Source: a virus. Taken from it: DNA of 44,904 bases. Shown here in pieces: positions 26,001 to 34,049 of the stretch. Where the stretch lies: positions 1-44,904 of the IMG/VR virus record IMGVR_UViG_3300033571_022916; one strand, written 5' to 3'. The notes below the pieces were generated by a model. The model saw only the letters and a program-made list of their open reading frames with translations, was not told the origin of the DNA and ran no database searches. The translations under genes and the position numbers were made by a program. How positions within the stretch are numbered: position 1 is the first letter of the stretch; each line of letters begins with the position of its first letter.

Positions 26001-26798
26001 TTGTTAGCAGGTTGGTCATTACGCCAAATCAGTTCCACTACCACAAGCATCATTCGAGTGCGAAGGGCTTTAGATAATCAATTGCAAAATTTTACAGGTA
26101 TCGAAATTGCAAATGGTACGTTGTCGACATGGTGTAATGGCGGGGCTGGGTATTTAGAAACATGGTACGATCAGTCAGGGAATGGGATTCATGCTTCGCA
26201 ATCAAGTTTAAGTTTGCAACCGCAAATCGTTGATATATTTGGGAATGTGATTCTGCAAAATGGGAAGCCGTCAATATTGTTTAACGGTTCCCAGTATTTA
26301 GAAAATACGTCTCAAGGGCTAACCAGCGGCTCTTACTCTGGCTATTTATCATTGTTTGCGGTTAACCGTCGTACCAGTTCTAGCGGTGGGGCTTTTTTAA
26401 CAGAACGCGATACAACTAAAGTTAAATCTTTTCAGATTTTCAATTACACCACGGATTATTATATTTCTTCTGATGGCGCAGCACCTTCAAGCAATCAAAC
26501 CACAGACTCTACCGCCTATAGCGCTACCAGCAATTTAAATATTTGGACTCAGCGGCAATTTTCATCAGGGCTAGACAGCCTTTGGATTAACGGAACCGGA
26601 CGGACGGTTTCAGCGCCAGTCGGCGGGGGAAATACCGTTACAGACGGCTCGTCTGGGCTAAGAATTGGAGTTAGAGAAGGCTCGGTCGGGGCTGGCTGGA
26701 ATGGCTACATCTCGGAAATGATTGGCTATGGAATTGATATAGATGCCGCTAGGATAGATATTGAAACCGCAATTAATAATCATTATGCGATGTACTAA
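23028..26798 (+). CDS. J-like tail tip/host specificity protein
   Basis: A 1256-residue central tail fibre protein. The N-terminus (SAPKSAYGQMIPEIVG, then VGCNMFWAQPK) matches the start of lambda-J/GTA Orf15 proteins, with hub domains over roughly 1-480. Fibronectin-like and fibre segments follow, including the joint QNLADLTSPALARQNLG near 830 that is common where fibre modules meet. The last 275 residues (from about 981) form a concanavalin-like domain related to arabinofuranosidase-B modules: GWSLRQIS, WYDQSGNG, LFNGSQYL and GYISEMIGYG. Such domains bind glycans, so this is probably the receptor-binding end. It ends the plus-strand tail tip operon before a strong terminator. Confidence 0.88.
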   Translation: MTSILLNLAVGLVTNQLLGLLSPKEGPRIMDLSAPKSAYGQMIPEIVGNCLVGCNMFWAQPKREVKRKSGKGTGAKGTLYSYYGDFAVLVCKGPIVGISRIWLNDRIVYDMTADPAIGYPSQNNPPTNPPNGTKFTVGSKPTGLWSGHEYEIAEWQNGRWYFYPAGSTSRAATNRFSRYVRIYNGNSTQNPDPLIQSKEGVSRTPAFRGIAYIVFEGLPLTDNPGELFDFGGNFPRVKVEVINSGYRHPVDGYFVREETQLSEALTYFCKSVGIQESEIETDCVTGNLWGYAVTSQRSARDCIADLASIYHFDLLDSLKLKFLPPERESAVTINTKDLAAHEANGERSNNYTHTIAETISLPYEVALVYFSRERDYQENMVYGRYVTANILNKNTTQLPIVLQGWQAQTAVNIAIHLVWIRRHTYRFALAFKYLRLQSGDRISIDFGFGIEDLVLTKIDIGANLLLNCEAYRYSDLANYGKYEAVATPIMPAPSTITFQGDTVFYLLDIPFIKDTETDYGMYIAARGSVPKWRSGSVYYSTDGGANYSLSKQFTSASTMGVALNTLGSWSSSGIDTTNTITVELESGELAAPTGLFLLGNEILSANSVTLTDVKTYQLGNLVRGQRGTDWAIAGHQANERFYLLSTVQRVSGTLADLNQTYLYKGITSGQSLEDVTATSFTYTNKDLEPYPVINPIAYLIGSDIAIKWNRRDRHDAAPPAGSAPKLSEFAERYEIDILNGASVVRTITATAPEIAYLSSQQITDFGAVQTQVRCIIYQMSEVVGRGFPKYFGSGTLTSTVPSFTNVTPTTSSLANSALQRSQNLADLTSPALARQNLGVESFVNQSVKTSNYTASNYDRIPCNTSGGSFAITLPATGIVWIFDSFGNNSITGFGANPLTVTPPSGTIMGSSSLVLNIGGSGVILQKIGTDWRVINYANTDIIALIQSTIRSFLVAGANVSISYNGGTNKLEISASGGVGPTTYLLDDFPTGLLAGWSLRQISSTTTSIIRVRRALDNQLQNFTGIEIANGTLSTWCNGGAGYLETWYDQSGNGIHASQSSLSLQPQIVDIFGNVILQNGKPSILFNGSQYLENTSQGLTSGSYSGYLSLFAVNRRTSSSGGAFLTERDTTKVKSFQIFNYTTDYYISSDGAAPSSNQTTDSTAYSATSNLNIWTQRQFSSGLDSLWINGTGRTVSAPVGGGNTVTDGSSGLRIGVREGSVGAGWNGYISEMIGYGIDIDAARIDIETAINNHYAMY

Positions 26799-26852
26799 CT
26801 TATGGTAACCTTGATCTAGACTTAAGAACTGGACATTTTTAAGGACCCGTTA

Positions 26853-26900
26853 AACCCGTCATGCAAACAGGAGTGAGCGCATGACGGGTTTTTTGTTTTT
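26853..26900 (+). terminator. Strong terminator of the tail tip operon
   Basis: AACCCGTCATGC (26853-26864) pairs perfectly with GCATGACGGGTT (26879-26890), a 12-bp stem followed by a T-rich tract. Confidence 0.92.
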
Positions 26901-26933
26901 TGCTTTTGGAATGTTTTGGGCAAAAGGGAAAAG

Positions 26934-27000
26934 CCGCCATAGAAAATCCAAAAAACTATGACGGACTCAAACAATATAAGGATTGATTTCCGTCCTTATA
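26934..27000 (+). repeat. Two hairpins in the leader of the head operon
   Basis: CCGCCATAG/CTATGACGG (26934-26942, 26956-26964, one mismatch) and the perfect TATAAGGA/TCCTTATA (26975-26982, 26993-27000, 10-base loop) lie back to back 24 bases before the first head gene. They could be an operator or an RNA structure controlling head gene expression. No clear promoter was found between them and the terminator at 26853. Confidence 0.5.
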
Positions 27001-27024
27001 CTGTTTTTGATTTCGCAAAACCCC

Positions 27025-27564
27025 ATGAGCCTAAACATTCCGCTACAACTTACGGCTGGTGACACCGCCACTTGGTCTGACAAGGTAGATGATTACGCAC
27101 CGTCAGACGGGTATGGCTTTGTGTACATATTGGCAGGGGCAACCACTCTTACAATCAACGGAACTCCTAACCCTGATGATGGGTATGACTTCAATTTGAC
27201 CACAATCCAAACCAGCGGCTTAACCGTAGCGACATATTACTGGCAAGCCGTAGCGAGTAAAACCGGAATCCGCAACACCATCGCCACAGGCAGAATAGAA
27301 ATTCTGGCAAATTTTGCAGTGATTACCGCGCCATTTACCGCGAAAACCTATGCAGAGCAAATGTTAGAAAGGGTCTCAGCGGCTTACGAAGGAGCGCTGA
27401 CAGTCGAAAGTTACAAGATTGGGGATAGAGAGAAGCAGAATCAAAATTTAAGGGATTTACATAATCAATTATTGTTTTGGCAAAACCGTGTACGCCTCGA
27501 AAAGTTAGCCAGGGGCGAAATTAAAGATCCTCGGTACGCCCCTGTGAGGTTCTCAAATCCATGA
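27025..27564 (+). CDS. gpW-like head-tail joining protein with N-terminal beta domain
   Basis: A 179-residue protein from the ATG at 27025; a TTG at 26983 would add 14 hydrophobic residues but lies inside the hairpin. Residues 1-110 form a beta-rich, Ig-like domain (LQLTAGDTATWSDKVDDYAP, YYWQAVASKTGIR). The C-terminal 65 residues (YAEQMLERVSAAYEGALTVE, LRDLHNQLLFWQNRV) resemble gpW, the lambda joining protein encoded directly before the portal gene, as here. The overlap with the portal is ATGA. The fusion of a beta domain to a gpW-like end is unusual in style; the assignment depends on position and on the helical C-terminus. Confidence 0.6.
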   Translation: MSLNIPLQLTAGDTATWSDKVDDYAPSDGYGFVYILAGATTLTINGTPNPDDGYDFNLTTIQTSGLTVATYYWQAVASKTGIRNTIATGRIEILANFAVITAPFTAKTYAEQMLERVSAAYEGALTVESYKIGDREKQNQNLRDLHNQLLFWQNRVRLEKLARGEIKDPRYAPVRFSNP

Positions 27565-29162
27565 ACAAATTGCTTTCTACTTTCACCTGGTCTAATCTCA
27601 CCAATTGGCAGCGTTCACCCGCGCTGTCGCTAATTCGCGGTCTATCGCGAAGCATCGCGCCCATTAGCGAATTTGGCAGAGGGCGACCTTCGGGGTTTGG
27701 CGGTGCGTCGCGAAATCGCTTAACCGATGACCAGATTACAGCGGATGGATTTACCGTTAATGCCCATTTGCGGAATAGCTTGCAAATTTTGAGGGCTAGG
27801 TCTGTGGACTTGGTTCGGAACGATCCTGTGGCTAAGGCAATTGTGCAATCTTTACTGAATAATATCGCGGGTTGTGGAATTAATTTGCAGTCCAAAGTAG
27901 AACAACTCCGTGGATCAGGCATGGCTAGCGCGGTCAATGACTTGATAGAAGCAAAATGGAAAGAATGGGGCAAAAACTGCGAAGTAACAGAACGGTTAAA
28001 TTTCTGGGAATTAGAGCGGCTGATTTTGCGTACTGTCATCGTGCAGGGCGAATGTCTAATTAGGATTATCAAAAAATCTAGCGGCAACAGCAAGGTTCCT
28101 TTATCCCTAGAATTTATCGCCCCTCAACAGTTAGACGAAGCGTTGATCCATAGCCAGTTTCTTACGGGTGGCAATCGCTTGTTTATGGGGATTGAGGTCG
28201 ATCCTTGGTTGAAGCCCGTCGCTTATTGGATTACCCCCGCCAATGCCACTGAACAATATGGTACGACGGCGCTGTTATCGGAACGGGTCCCAGCAAGTGA
28301 AATAATCCATATTTATTCAATGGAAGAGCCGCACCAACTCAGGGGAATCCCTTGGCTCTATGCATCGCTAACAAAGCTCTGGAACCTAACCAAGTTTGAG
28401 CAAAGCTTGTTAACCAGAGCGCGGGTAGCGGCTAATATTTCGTTTTTTGTCAGGCAGCCAGATTTACAGGAATATGGCTCCGAACAATTATTGCCAGATG
28501 GCTCCAACCCGATGGAGGAGAACATTCCAGAAGGGGTATTACGGAAATTGTTGCCTGGAGAAGATATTACCATCCCCCCAATTCCTGCGCCTGACGCTAA
28601 TTCTATTGAATTTATCCGTACTCAAATCAAACACGCCGCTGTGGGTACTGGCACGACTTACAGCAGCGCCGCTGGGGACTTTTCGGAAAATAATTATTCC
28701 CAGTCACGAATGGAACAGCTTAAGTCTTTGCCAGAAATCCGAGCGGCGCAGAAATGGTTCTGTGAGAAGTTCCACAGCGTGGTTTACGGGATTTGGATGG
28801 ATCAGGCAGTGTTAGCCAATGATTTGCCACTGCCTGATTATTGGCTCCGTTACGACCGTTACCACAAACCCGCTTGGCAGTTCCCAGGTATCCGACTTCA
28901 AGACCCTGACAAAGAAGCCGATGCGTATATCAAGTTAATTGAGAACGGATTAGTTTCCCGAACTTGGGTAGTCCAAGAAACCACAGGACAAGACTATGAA
29001 GAGGTGCTGAAAGAACTCAAAGCCGAACAGGAATTACAGAAAAAATATGGAGTGTTCCCAAATGTCATCCCTAACCAAAACCAGCCAAGCCAAGCCCAAA
29101 ACACCATCACAGAACCCGCTGCCAACCAACCCCAAGCCAGCCCCCCCAGCGGCACTGCCTAA
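27561..29162 (+). CDS. Portal protein, lambda family
   Basis: A 533-residue portal protein, the dodecameric ring at one capsid vertex through which DNA is packaged. Lambda-family features are the N-terminal ARSVDLVRNDPVAKAIVQSL, GCGINLQSKV, the LVVQ-like RTVIVQGECLIRI segment, LEFIAPQQLDE, the HIYSMEEPHQLRGIPWL motif and GTTYSSAAGDFSENNYSQSR. The last 60 residues are Gln/Pro-rich and overlap the start of the protease-capsid gene. The 5' end (27610-27730) is one of the CGCGA-rich patches. Overlaps the upstream gene by ATGA. Confidence 0.92.
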   Translation: MNKLLSTFTWSNLTNWQRSPALSLIRGLSRSIAPISEFGRGRPSGFGGASRNRLTDDQITADGFTVNAHLRNSLQILRARSVDLVRNDPVAKAIVQSLLNNIAGCGINLQSKVEQLRGSGMASAVNDLIEAKWKEWGKNCEVTERLNFWELERLILRTVIVQGECLIRIIKKSSGNSKVPLSLEFIAPQQLDEALIHSQFLTGGNRLFMGIEVDPWLKPVAYWITPANATEQYGTTALLSERVPASEIIHIYSMEEPHQLRGIPWLYASLTKLWNLTKFEQSLLTRARVAANISFFVRQPDLQEYGSEQLLPDGSNPMEENIPEGVLRKLLPGEDITIPPIPAPDANSIEFIRTQIKHAAVGTGTTYSSAAGDFSENNYSQSRMEQLKSLPEIRAAQKWFCEKFHSVVYGIWMDQAVLANDLPLPDYWLRYDRYHKPAWQFPGIRLQDPDKEADAYIKLIENGLVSRTWVVQETTGQDYEEVLKELKAEQELQKKYGVFPNVIPNQNQPSQAQNTITEPAANQPQASPPSGTA

Positions 29163-31395
29163 GTTATACCGATTTGAAGTAATCGAACCGGAATCGCCGG
29201 ATCATGAAAACGCCCCTGAAGATGTAGACGAAGATGTGTCCGACGGGTCCCCAGAAGACCGTTACATGGAATTTAGTTGCAGTTCGGAATATCCTGTAAC
29301 GCGCTATTTTGGCGAAGAGATACTAGACCATAGCCCTGAATCTATTAACCTAAGCCGATTTGAAGCTTACGCTAATGTGCTGTGGAATCATAACTCTGAT
29401 TGCCCTATCGGGGTGATCGAACGGGCGTGGGTGCAAGAGCGTAAATTGCGGGTAGGGGTGAGATTCAGTAAAAATTCTATCGCCCAAGAGAAGCTCCAAG
29501 ATATTAAAGACGGCATTTTGCGGAACGTATCCATTGGCTATGTCGTAAACGAATTGCGCTGTGAAACCATGCGTGACGATGGCATGGATACCTACCGCGC
29601 TATGAGTTGGACTCCAATGGAAGTTTCTATCGTTACCGTACCCGCTGATTACAGGGTGGGGATTGGGCGAAGCGAATCAGAAGAGAGCTACCCCGTAACC
29701 ATTAAAGGAACAAACTCATTTGGTACTTTAGAAGCCACGAATATTACTGAAGCCTCAGAAAATCTCCCCACGGATGCCACTATGCCAACAATGGAAGAAA
29801 TTATGGCAGCGGTACGGGCTGAGTTCGATCCTAAGATTGAACCTGCACCTGCTCCACAGCCTCAAGTCATTTCAGCAGAGCGTGAGACACAGATTCGCGC
29901 CCAAGAAGCGGAACGTTGTGCCAGTATTCTCGCTTTAGGGAATCGCATGGGTAACCCTGAGTTAGCCCAAAAACTGATTGAAGAAAATGTTTCTATTGCC
30001 GAAGCTAATCGCCAATTTTTAGCGTTACAGCAGCAACAAACCCCTGATGCCAAGCCTTTAGCCAATCCGCTGCCTAAGCCGATGGTTAACACCTCATTAG
30101 GTGCAAATCGCGATCACACTCAGGGGCGATTGAGGGAATTTGAGTCCCTTGTAGATGGGGCGCTGAGTGCGGTATGGGTAGACAAGCAGACTGGTCGGCA
30201 AGTAGTTCAACGGTATAACGGACAGATTGACCAGTATTTTCGGGAGAATCAAGACGCGCTGCGGGTTGAAATAGAAGCTTACGCTAGAGCGCACGGCTTA
30301 CTGTGCGGTTCTGTCGCCACTGAAACCCGCGCTAGTACCGCTAAAACCGATGTCCCATCATTGCTGTTGGATTATCTGTCGGCTTATGTCCGTGTGACCC
30401 ATACGCCGCAATTTATTTGGTGGCAATTCCCTAACTATAATCTGGAATTAGGGAAAGGTCCTGGGGACACGATCCAAGTAAGCCGTGACCGCTATATCCC
30501 AGCCCCCGCTAGTATTAACGACCGGATCTTGACCCCTGGGGTAGACCTCTCTAGCAGCCGTCAGCCTGTTTCCGTTGGTGCGGTATCCGTAACTCTCAAG
30601 GAATTAGGTTTAGGCAAAGACGGGGTGAGTGGAGCGGAACCGATTGGCATCCCTCAATTTGTAAGCGCCTATTCCATGCGTCCGTTAGAGACCATTGTGC
30701 GGTCCCGTTTAGGGCATGATTACCAGCGTTATATTGACATGGTGATTCGCAATCGTTACGCCGCTACGACCCGCGTGGTCTATAACAAGCGTGGTGCGGT
30801 GGAGTTGACCCCTGCTAATGTTGGCACTGGTGACGACGGACGGATTTCCGAAACGTTCTTAAACAACCTGTATTCGTACATGGTGGGGAATCTGCAAATC
30901 CCTGTGGACGAAATGGGTTGCCTCAATTTGGTGTTGCCTCCTACGGGAACAGCACAATTGCGGAATAGCTTAGGCGAACGGATGCGATACATCACCACTG
31001 ATGATTTGCGGCAATTGTCCAACCTGATGAGCAGTACCACAAACTTCGAGATTCCGGTGGTGTCAGGGTATTTGGGAACCTACTGCAACTTCCATATTTT
31101 CACTTCCAATGCAAGTTCCGTCGGCAATGCTGGATCGGAAGGTGTGCAAAACGAAACCCTAGGGGTGGGCAGCCGCCTCACACGGTCTAGCTATGCTTTT
31201 GGGGCAAATGCTGTCGCCCGTGCGATTGGGATGGAAGTGCAGATCCGGATGGACGAAATGCGTCGGTTCCAACGCTTGGATTCTTATATCTGGTACAGCC
31301 AAGAGGAAGTTGCAAGTCTTGACGTTGATCCGGCGGTCAATGCAGAGCAACAGCTTCGGGTGGTCAATATTCGCACAACGGATGTGGCGGTGTAA
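29062..31395 (+). CDS. Prohead protease fused to major capsid protein
   Basis: A single reading frame of 777 residues that joins two normally separate products. Residues 60-205 are a U35-type prohead protease with the catalytic pattern NVLWNH (His110), RNVSIGY (Ser157) and MEVSIV (Glu187). Residues 205-390 contain helical, Gln/Glu-rich scaffold-like sequence (RETQIRAQEAERCASIL). From about 390 the sequence is a major capsid protein resembling the N4-gp56 family (PSLLLDYLSAYVRV, RDRYIPAPASINDRI, VSVTLKELGLG, RNRYAATTRVVYN). I chose ATG 29062 because GGAG lies 9 bases upstream; an ATG at 29047 adds five residues. The first 35 residues are Pro/Lys/Gln-rich and overlap the portal gene. Confidence 0.88.
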   Translation: MSSLTKTSQAKPKTPSQNPLPTNPKPAPPAALPKLYRFEVIEPESPDHENAPEDVDEDVSDGSPEDRYMEFSCSSEYPVTRYFGEEILDHSPESINLSRFEAYANVLWNHNSDCPIGVIERAWVQERKLRVGVRFSKNSIAQEKLQDIKDGILRNVSIGYVVNELRCETMRDDGMDTYRAMSWTPMEVSIVTVPADYRVGIGRSESEESYPVTIKGTNSFGTLEATNITEASENLPTDATMPTMEEIMAAVRAEFDPKIEPAPAPQPQVISAERETQIRAQEAERCASILALGNRMGNPELAQKLIEENVSIAEANRQFLALQQQQTPDAKPLANPLPKPMVNTSLGANRDHTQGRLREFESLVDGALSAVWVDKQTGRQVVQRYNGQIDQYFRENQDALRVEIEAYARAHGLLCGSVATETRASTAKTDVPSLLLDYLSAYVRVTHTPQFIWWQFPNYNLELGKGPGDTIQVSRDRYIPAPASINDRILTPGVDLSSSRQPVSVGAVSVTLKELGLGKDGVSGAEPIGIPQFVSAYSMRPLETIVRSRLGHDYQRYIDMVIRNRYAATTRVVYNKRGAVELTPANVGTGDDGRISETFLNNLYSYMVGNLQIPVDEMGCLNLVLPPTGTAQLRNSLGERMRYITTDDLRQLSNLMSSTTNFEIPVVSGYLGTYCNFHIFTSNASSVGNAGSEGVQNETLGVGSRLTRSSYAFGANAVARAIGMEVQIRMDEMRRFQRLDSYIWYSQEEVASLDVDPAVNAEQQLRVVNIRTTDVAV

Positions 31396-31396
31396 C

Positions 31397-31600
31397 ATGG
31401 CTGATTTACCCACGGACTATTACGCCAATAACGGAATCCCGTACTGCAAAATCTGTGGGGACAGTTTCCACTCCGATGATGACGGAAAAATCTTCTGCCC
31501 CCAGAGCGTTGAAGAGTGTGAATATAACCGCACCCCTAAAGTGGAACCAGCCCCCACAGTCAAGGCAAGAGCTAAAGCAGAGCCTAAACCAGAAGCTTAA
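31397..31600 (+). CDS. Small zinc-ribbon-like protein, 67 aa
   Basis: A 67-residue protein starting one base after the capsid stop. Four cysteines in YCKICGDSFHSDDDGKIFC and ECEYN, with a nearby histidine, suggest a small zinc-binding knuckle. The C-terminal 20 residues are an Ala/Lys/Pro-rich tail (KVEPAPTVKARAKAEPK). Its position immediately after the capsid gene suggests a virion or assembly role, but no known capsid accessory family was recognised. The start is the ATG after the capsid TAA rather than any upstream one. Confidence 0.6.
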   Translation: MADLPTDYYANNGIPYCKICGDSFHSDDDGKIFCPQSVEECEYNRTPKVEPAPTVKARAKAEPKPEA

Positions 31601-31655
31601 AAGTAATTTTTAAGTTGATAACAGAATGAAACTTAGACCTCAAAGGATCAGCGAT

Positions 31656-31880
31656 ATGTCTGCACAAATTAAAGTAGTTGTCACTCAGAGTAATGTCATT
31701 GACGGCGATCAAACCTATGGCGTTGGTTCCAGTTTGCCCCAAATCGAAGCCCTTGCAAACGAATTGGCAGCAAGCTCTAATTTTGCGGCGGTCTATAACC
31801 TGTTGCTAATGGTTGCGGTCCATGGTCCAAACATTCTGATTACCCTCGAAACCTCACAGCCTCCCGATGATGCTAAGTGA
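31656..31880 (+). CDS. Hypothetical protein, 74 aa, head region
   Basis: Start chosen at ATG 31656 because AAAGGA lies about 8 bases upstream; the ATG at 31626 would add ten residues. The protein begins SAQIKVVVTQSNVIDGDQTYGVG and ends DILIT-like (GPNILITLETSQPPDDAK), a short alpha/beta protein of unknown family. It overlaps the next gene by 14 bases, so the two are probably coupled. Head-completion proteins are common at this site, but this one could not be matched. Confidence 0.55.
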   Translation: MSAQIKVVVTQSNVIDGDQTYGVGSSLPQIEALANELAASSNFAAVYNLLLMVAVHGPNILITLETSQPPDDAK

Positions 31881-32163
31881 TGACTTGACCACGTTCTTTA
31901 ATTTGGCTGATTTCGCCCAGCCCGTCACCATCAGCAACAATTCGGAATCTGCTACGGTTAACGCCATCGTTGACAATAATTATGCAGATGCCTTTGCCGA
32001 TGTGGAGGGAAGGCGAATCAAAGCCAGAATTGTGACCTCAGAAGCCCCTTGGGTGATGCAATATGCCAACGTATCTATAGGTTCAAAGTCCTATCGCGTC
32101 ACTCAAGTACACCCGCTTTTTGATGGACTGACCACTGATTTGATCCTGATGGAGACCCCCTAA
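31867..32163 (+). CDS. FII-like head-tail attachment protein
   Basis: A 98-residue protein in the position of lambda FII, the attachment protein between head and tail. It begins LSDDLTTFFNLADFAQPVTI, has a beta-rich centre (ATVNAIVDNNYADAFADVEGR, IVTSEAPWV) and ends YRVTQVHPLFDGLTTDLILM, which is the pattern of FII/gp17-like joining proteins (a strand with DGLTT and a final hydrophobic strand). Two adjacent ATG codons (31867 and 31870) are both possible starts. It overlaps the previous gene by 14 bases and the next by 1 base (TAATG). Confidence 0.65.
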   Translation: MMLSDDLTTFFNLADFAQPVTISNNSESATVNAIVDNNYADAFADVEGRRIKARIVTSEAPWVMQYANVSIGSKSYRVTQVHPLFDGLTTDLILMETP

Positions 32164-33032
32164 TGGCTGACATCTATAAGCCAATTGGCGAAAACGCCGT
32201 AGAAAAATATGCAGACACTGGCACAACTACCGCTGACGGTCGCGCGATTGTCGCGAAGGTTGTCGCGAGTAGCGGGGGCAGCGGTTCTGCTACTAGCGCT
32301 AAACAGGATGAGCAGACGGGGTATTTAACCAGTATTAGCAGTGATTCTGCCAGTATTGTGACTACCCTAGGGGATACCACTGGCAACCCTGATCCTCATA
32401 CGACAGCATGGTATCTTAAGCAGGTTCATGGGGGATTGGGGACTATTGATGGCAATGTTTCCAACATCAAAGACAATGTTGCCTCAGTACTGCCTTATAT
32501 TGGGCTTGATACAGCGGCTATTAGGGCACAAATACCTGCATCGTTAGGGGCGAAGACGGCGGCTAATTCTTTGTCGGTGGCTATCGCAAGCGATGCTATT
32601 GCATACGGGACAGGGAATGTCACAGGATCGACTCAAAGGGTTACATTAGCGAATGACGGTTTTTTTGCCACTTCTATTTCGGGTTTTAGCGATTATCGCA
32701 ATACAGCATTAACCAACACAGCGGTATCTGTCAAAAGCTCGGGCGGGTCTTTACGTGGTTGGACCTTTATTAATCAAAACACCTCAGCAGTTTACATTAA
32801 GATTTATAATGCATTAGCAGGCAGCGTAACTGTAGGGACTACAACACCAGTAATGGTTATCACAATCCCAGCCGGAACCGCTTCTGATCCTGCTGTTTTT
32901 TTCTTGGAAACACAGCAAGTAGAGCAAAGAGCGTTTACTACTGGGATAGCAATGGCGGCTGTAACGGGCATTGCAGACAACAACAACACCGCGCCAAGTA
33001 TTGCAATTTATTCTGAAGTGAGGTTTAAATAA
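32163..33032 (+). CDS. Structural protein, decoration or fibre type, 289 aa
   Basis: A Ser/Thr/Ala-rich protein with low-complexity N-terminus (SSGGSGSATSAKQDEQTGYL) and a heptad-like middle (GGLGTIDGNVSNIKDNVASV). The motif STQRVTLANDG followed by an approximately 110-residue beta-sandwich C-terminus (WTFINQNTSAVYIKIYNALAG, AVFFLETQQVEQRAF) is frequent in phage virion proteins that decorate capsids or act as short fibres. I cannot choose between these roles. CGCGA-rich DNA marks its first 130 bases. Confidence 0.6.
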   Translation: MADIYKPIGENAVEKYADTGTTTADGRAIVAKVVASSGGSGSATSAKQDEQTGYLTSISSDSASIVTTLGDTTGNPDPHTTAWYLKQVHGGLGTIDGNVSNIKDNVASVLPYIGLDTAAIRAQIPASLGAKTAANSLSVAIASDAIAYGTGNVTGSTQRVTLANDGFFATSISGFSDYRNTALTNTAVSVKSSGGSLRGWTFINQNTSAVYIKIYNALAGSVTVGTTTPVMVITIPAGTASDPAVFFLETQQVEQRAFTTGIAMAAVTGIADNNNTAPSIAIYSEVRFK

Positions 33033-34045
33033 TGTCCACAATTTTTAAGCCAACTCGAATTATTAATAATCAAACCTTTACGGATCTTTCTACTGGAAAT
33101 GTGTTATTTGCAAATAGTTCTACCGTTTCCAGTAGCAGTGCAATCACTTGGGATAGTAGTACGAATAGCTTCAGAAGCACTGGAGGCGTTGAAGCTATTG
33201 GCTCTTTTACTAACAGTTCAAACTATAAAAGACTTAGGCTTTTTACAGATGCTAATTACTCAACTGTATTAGCGGATTCCGCTGGTACTGGTGGGGCAAA
33301 TAGTTCTTTAAAATTGAAAGGTACTGGCACTGGTGGGGTTATTGTCGCCTCACCCGCAAACACAGACGCACTAATTATAACCTCAGAAGGTTCGGGGTAT
33401 GTCACCCCCCCTAGCATAGTGTTTGCGAGAAGTACGTCTAATACAAGCAATACATTTAGAGTAAGAATTAATTGTGACACAGTTGCTGGGGGTGGCTCGG
33501 ATTTTGATGGATTGTCTGTGCGTACTCCATCAGGGCACTGTATTGCGCTAGGAACGTCTGAGTATGTAAGATACGCAAATGGACAATGTTATTCTTCAAA
33601 CGACAATAATCTATCAGTCCTAGGCAATATATATACTCAGACAGCCCTTATAGTAGGACAAGATACTGACGGAGCCGCCAACGCTTTAGGCGGGGTTGTT
33701 AGAAGTGGGGCAAAACGGCTTAGCACCACAAATGTCACAGGCTCTAATTTAACAATACAGGCGGGTAATGGGACCGGAAACGCTGCAACTCCCAGTATTT
33801 TATTTCAAACTCCAACGGTTCAGGCAAGTGGAACTTCTTTTCAGCCGCAGGCGACTCGATTGGAAATTAGTTCAACCAGTATTAATGCTTCACTTCCAAT
33901 TAGGCTAAATGTTCTGACTACCTCTCAAATCAATGCTATTGCTTCACCCTCAGCAGGCATGACAGTGTATAACTCCACAAACAATGCAATTTGCTTTTAT
34001 AATGGTTCGAGTTGGCAACAAGTAACATCGTCTACAATGGTTTAA
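33032..34045 (+). CDS. Putative tail fibre/virion appendage protein
   Basis: A 337-residue beta-helix-like, Ser/Thr/Asn/Gly-rich protein. The C-terminal sequence AGMTVYNSTNNAICFYNGSSW is a typical fibre-end motif seen in trimeric phage appendages, where repeats of short strands run along the shaft. It starts by TAATG overlap with the previous gene. Codon use is AT-rich compared with the capsid genes, common for host-range proteins. It is encoded among head genes rather than tail genes, so it could equally decorate the capsid. Confidence 0.6.
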   Translation: MSTIFKPTRIINNQTFTDLSTGNVLFANSSTVSSSSAITWDSSTNSFRSTGGVEAIGSFTNSSNYKRLRLFTDANYSTVLADSAGTGGANSSLKLKGTGTGGVIVASPANTDALIITSEGSGYVTPPSIVFARSTSNTSNTFRVRINCDTVAGGGSDFDGLSVRTPSGHCIALGTSEYVRYANGQCYSSNDNNLSVLGNIYTQTALIVGQDTDGAANALGGVVRSGAKRLSTTNVTGSNLTIQAGNGTGNAATPSILFQTPTVQASGTSFQPQATRLEISSTSINASLPIRLNVLTTSQINAIASPSAGMTVYNSTNNAICFYNGSSWQQVTSSTMV

Positions 34046-34049
34046 AATC

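Noticed and set aside
27521-28093. Minus-strand 190-residue frame over the portal gene
   Set aside because: It overlaps the well-supported portal protein and shows no family motif or ribosome-binding site.
29047-29061. Earlier start of the protease-capsid gene at 29047
   Set aside because: The ATG at 29062 has GGAG at suitable distance, whereas the earlier ATG has no such site. The difference is five residues.
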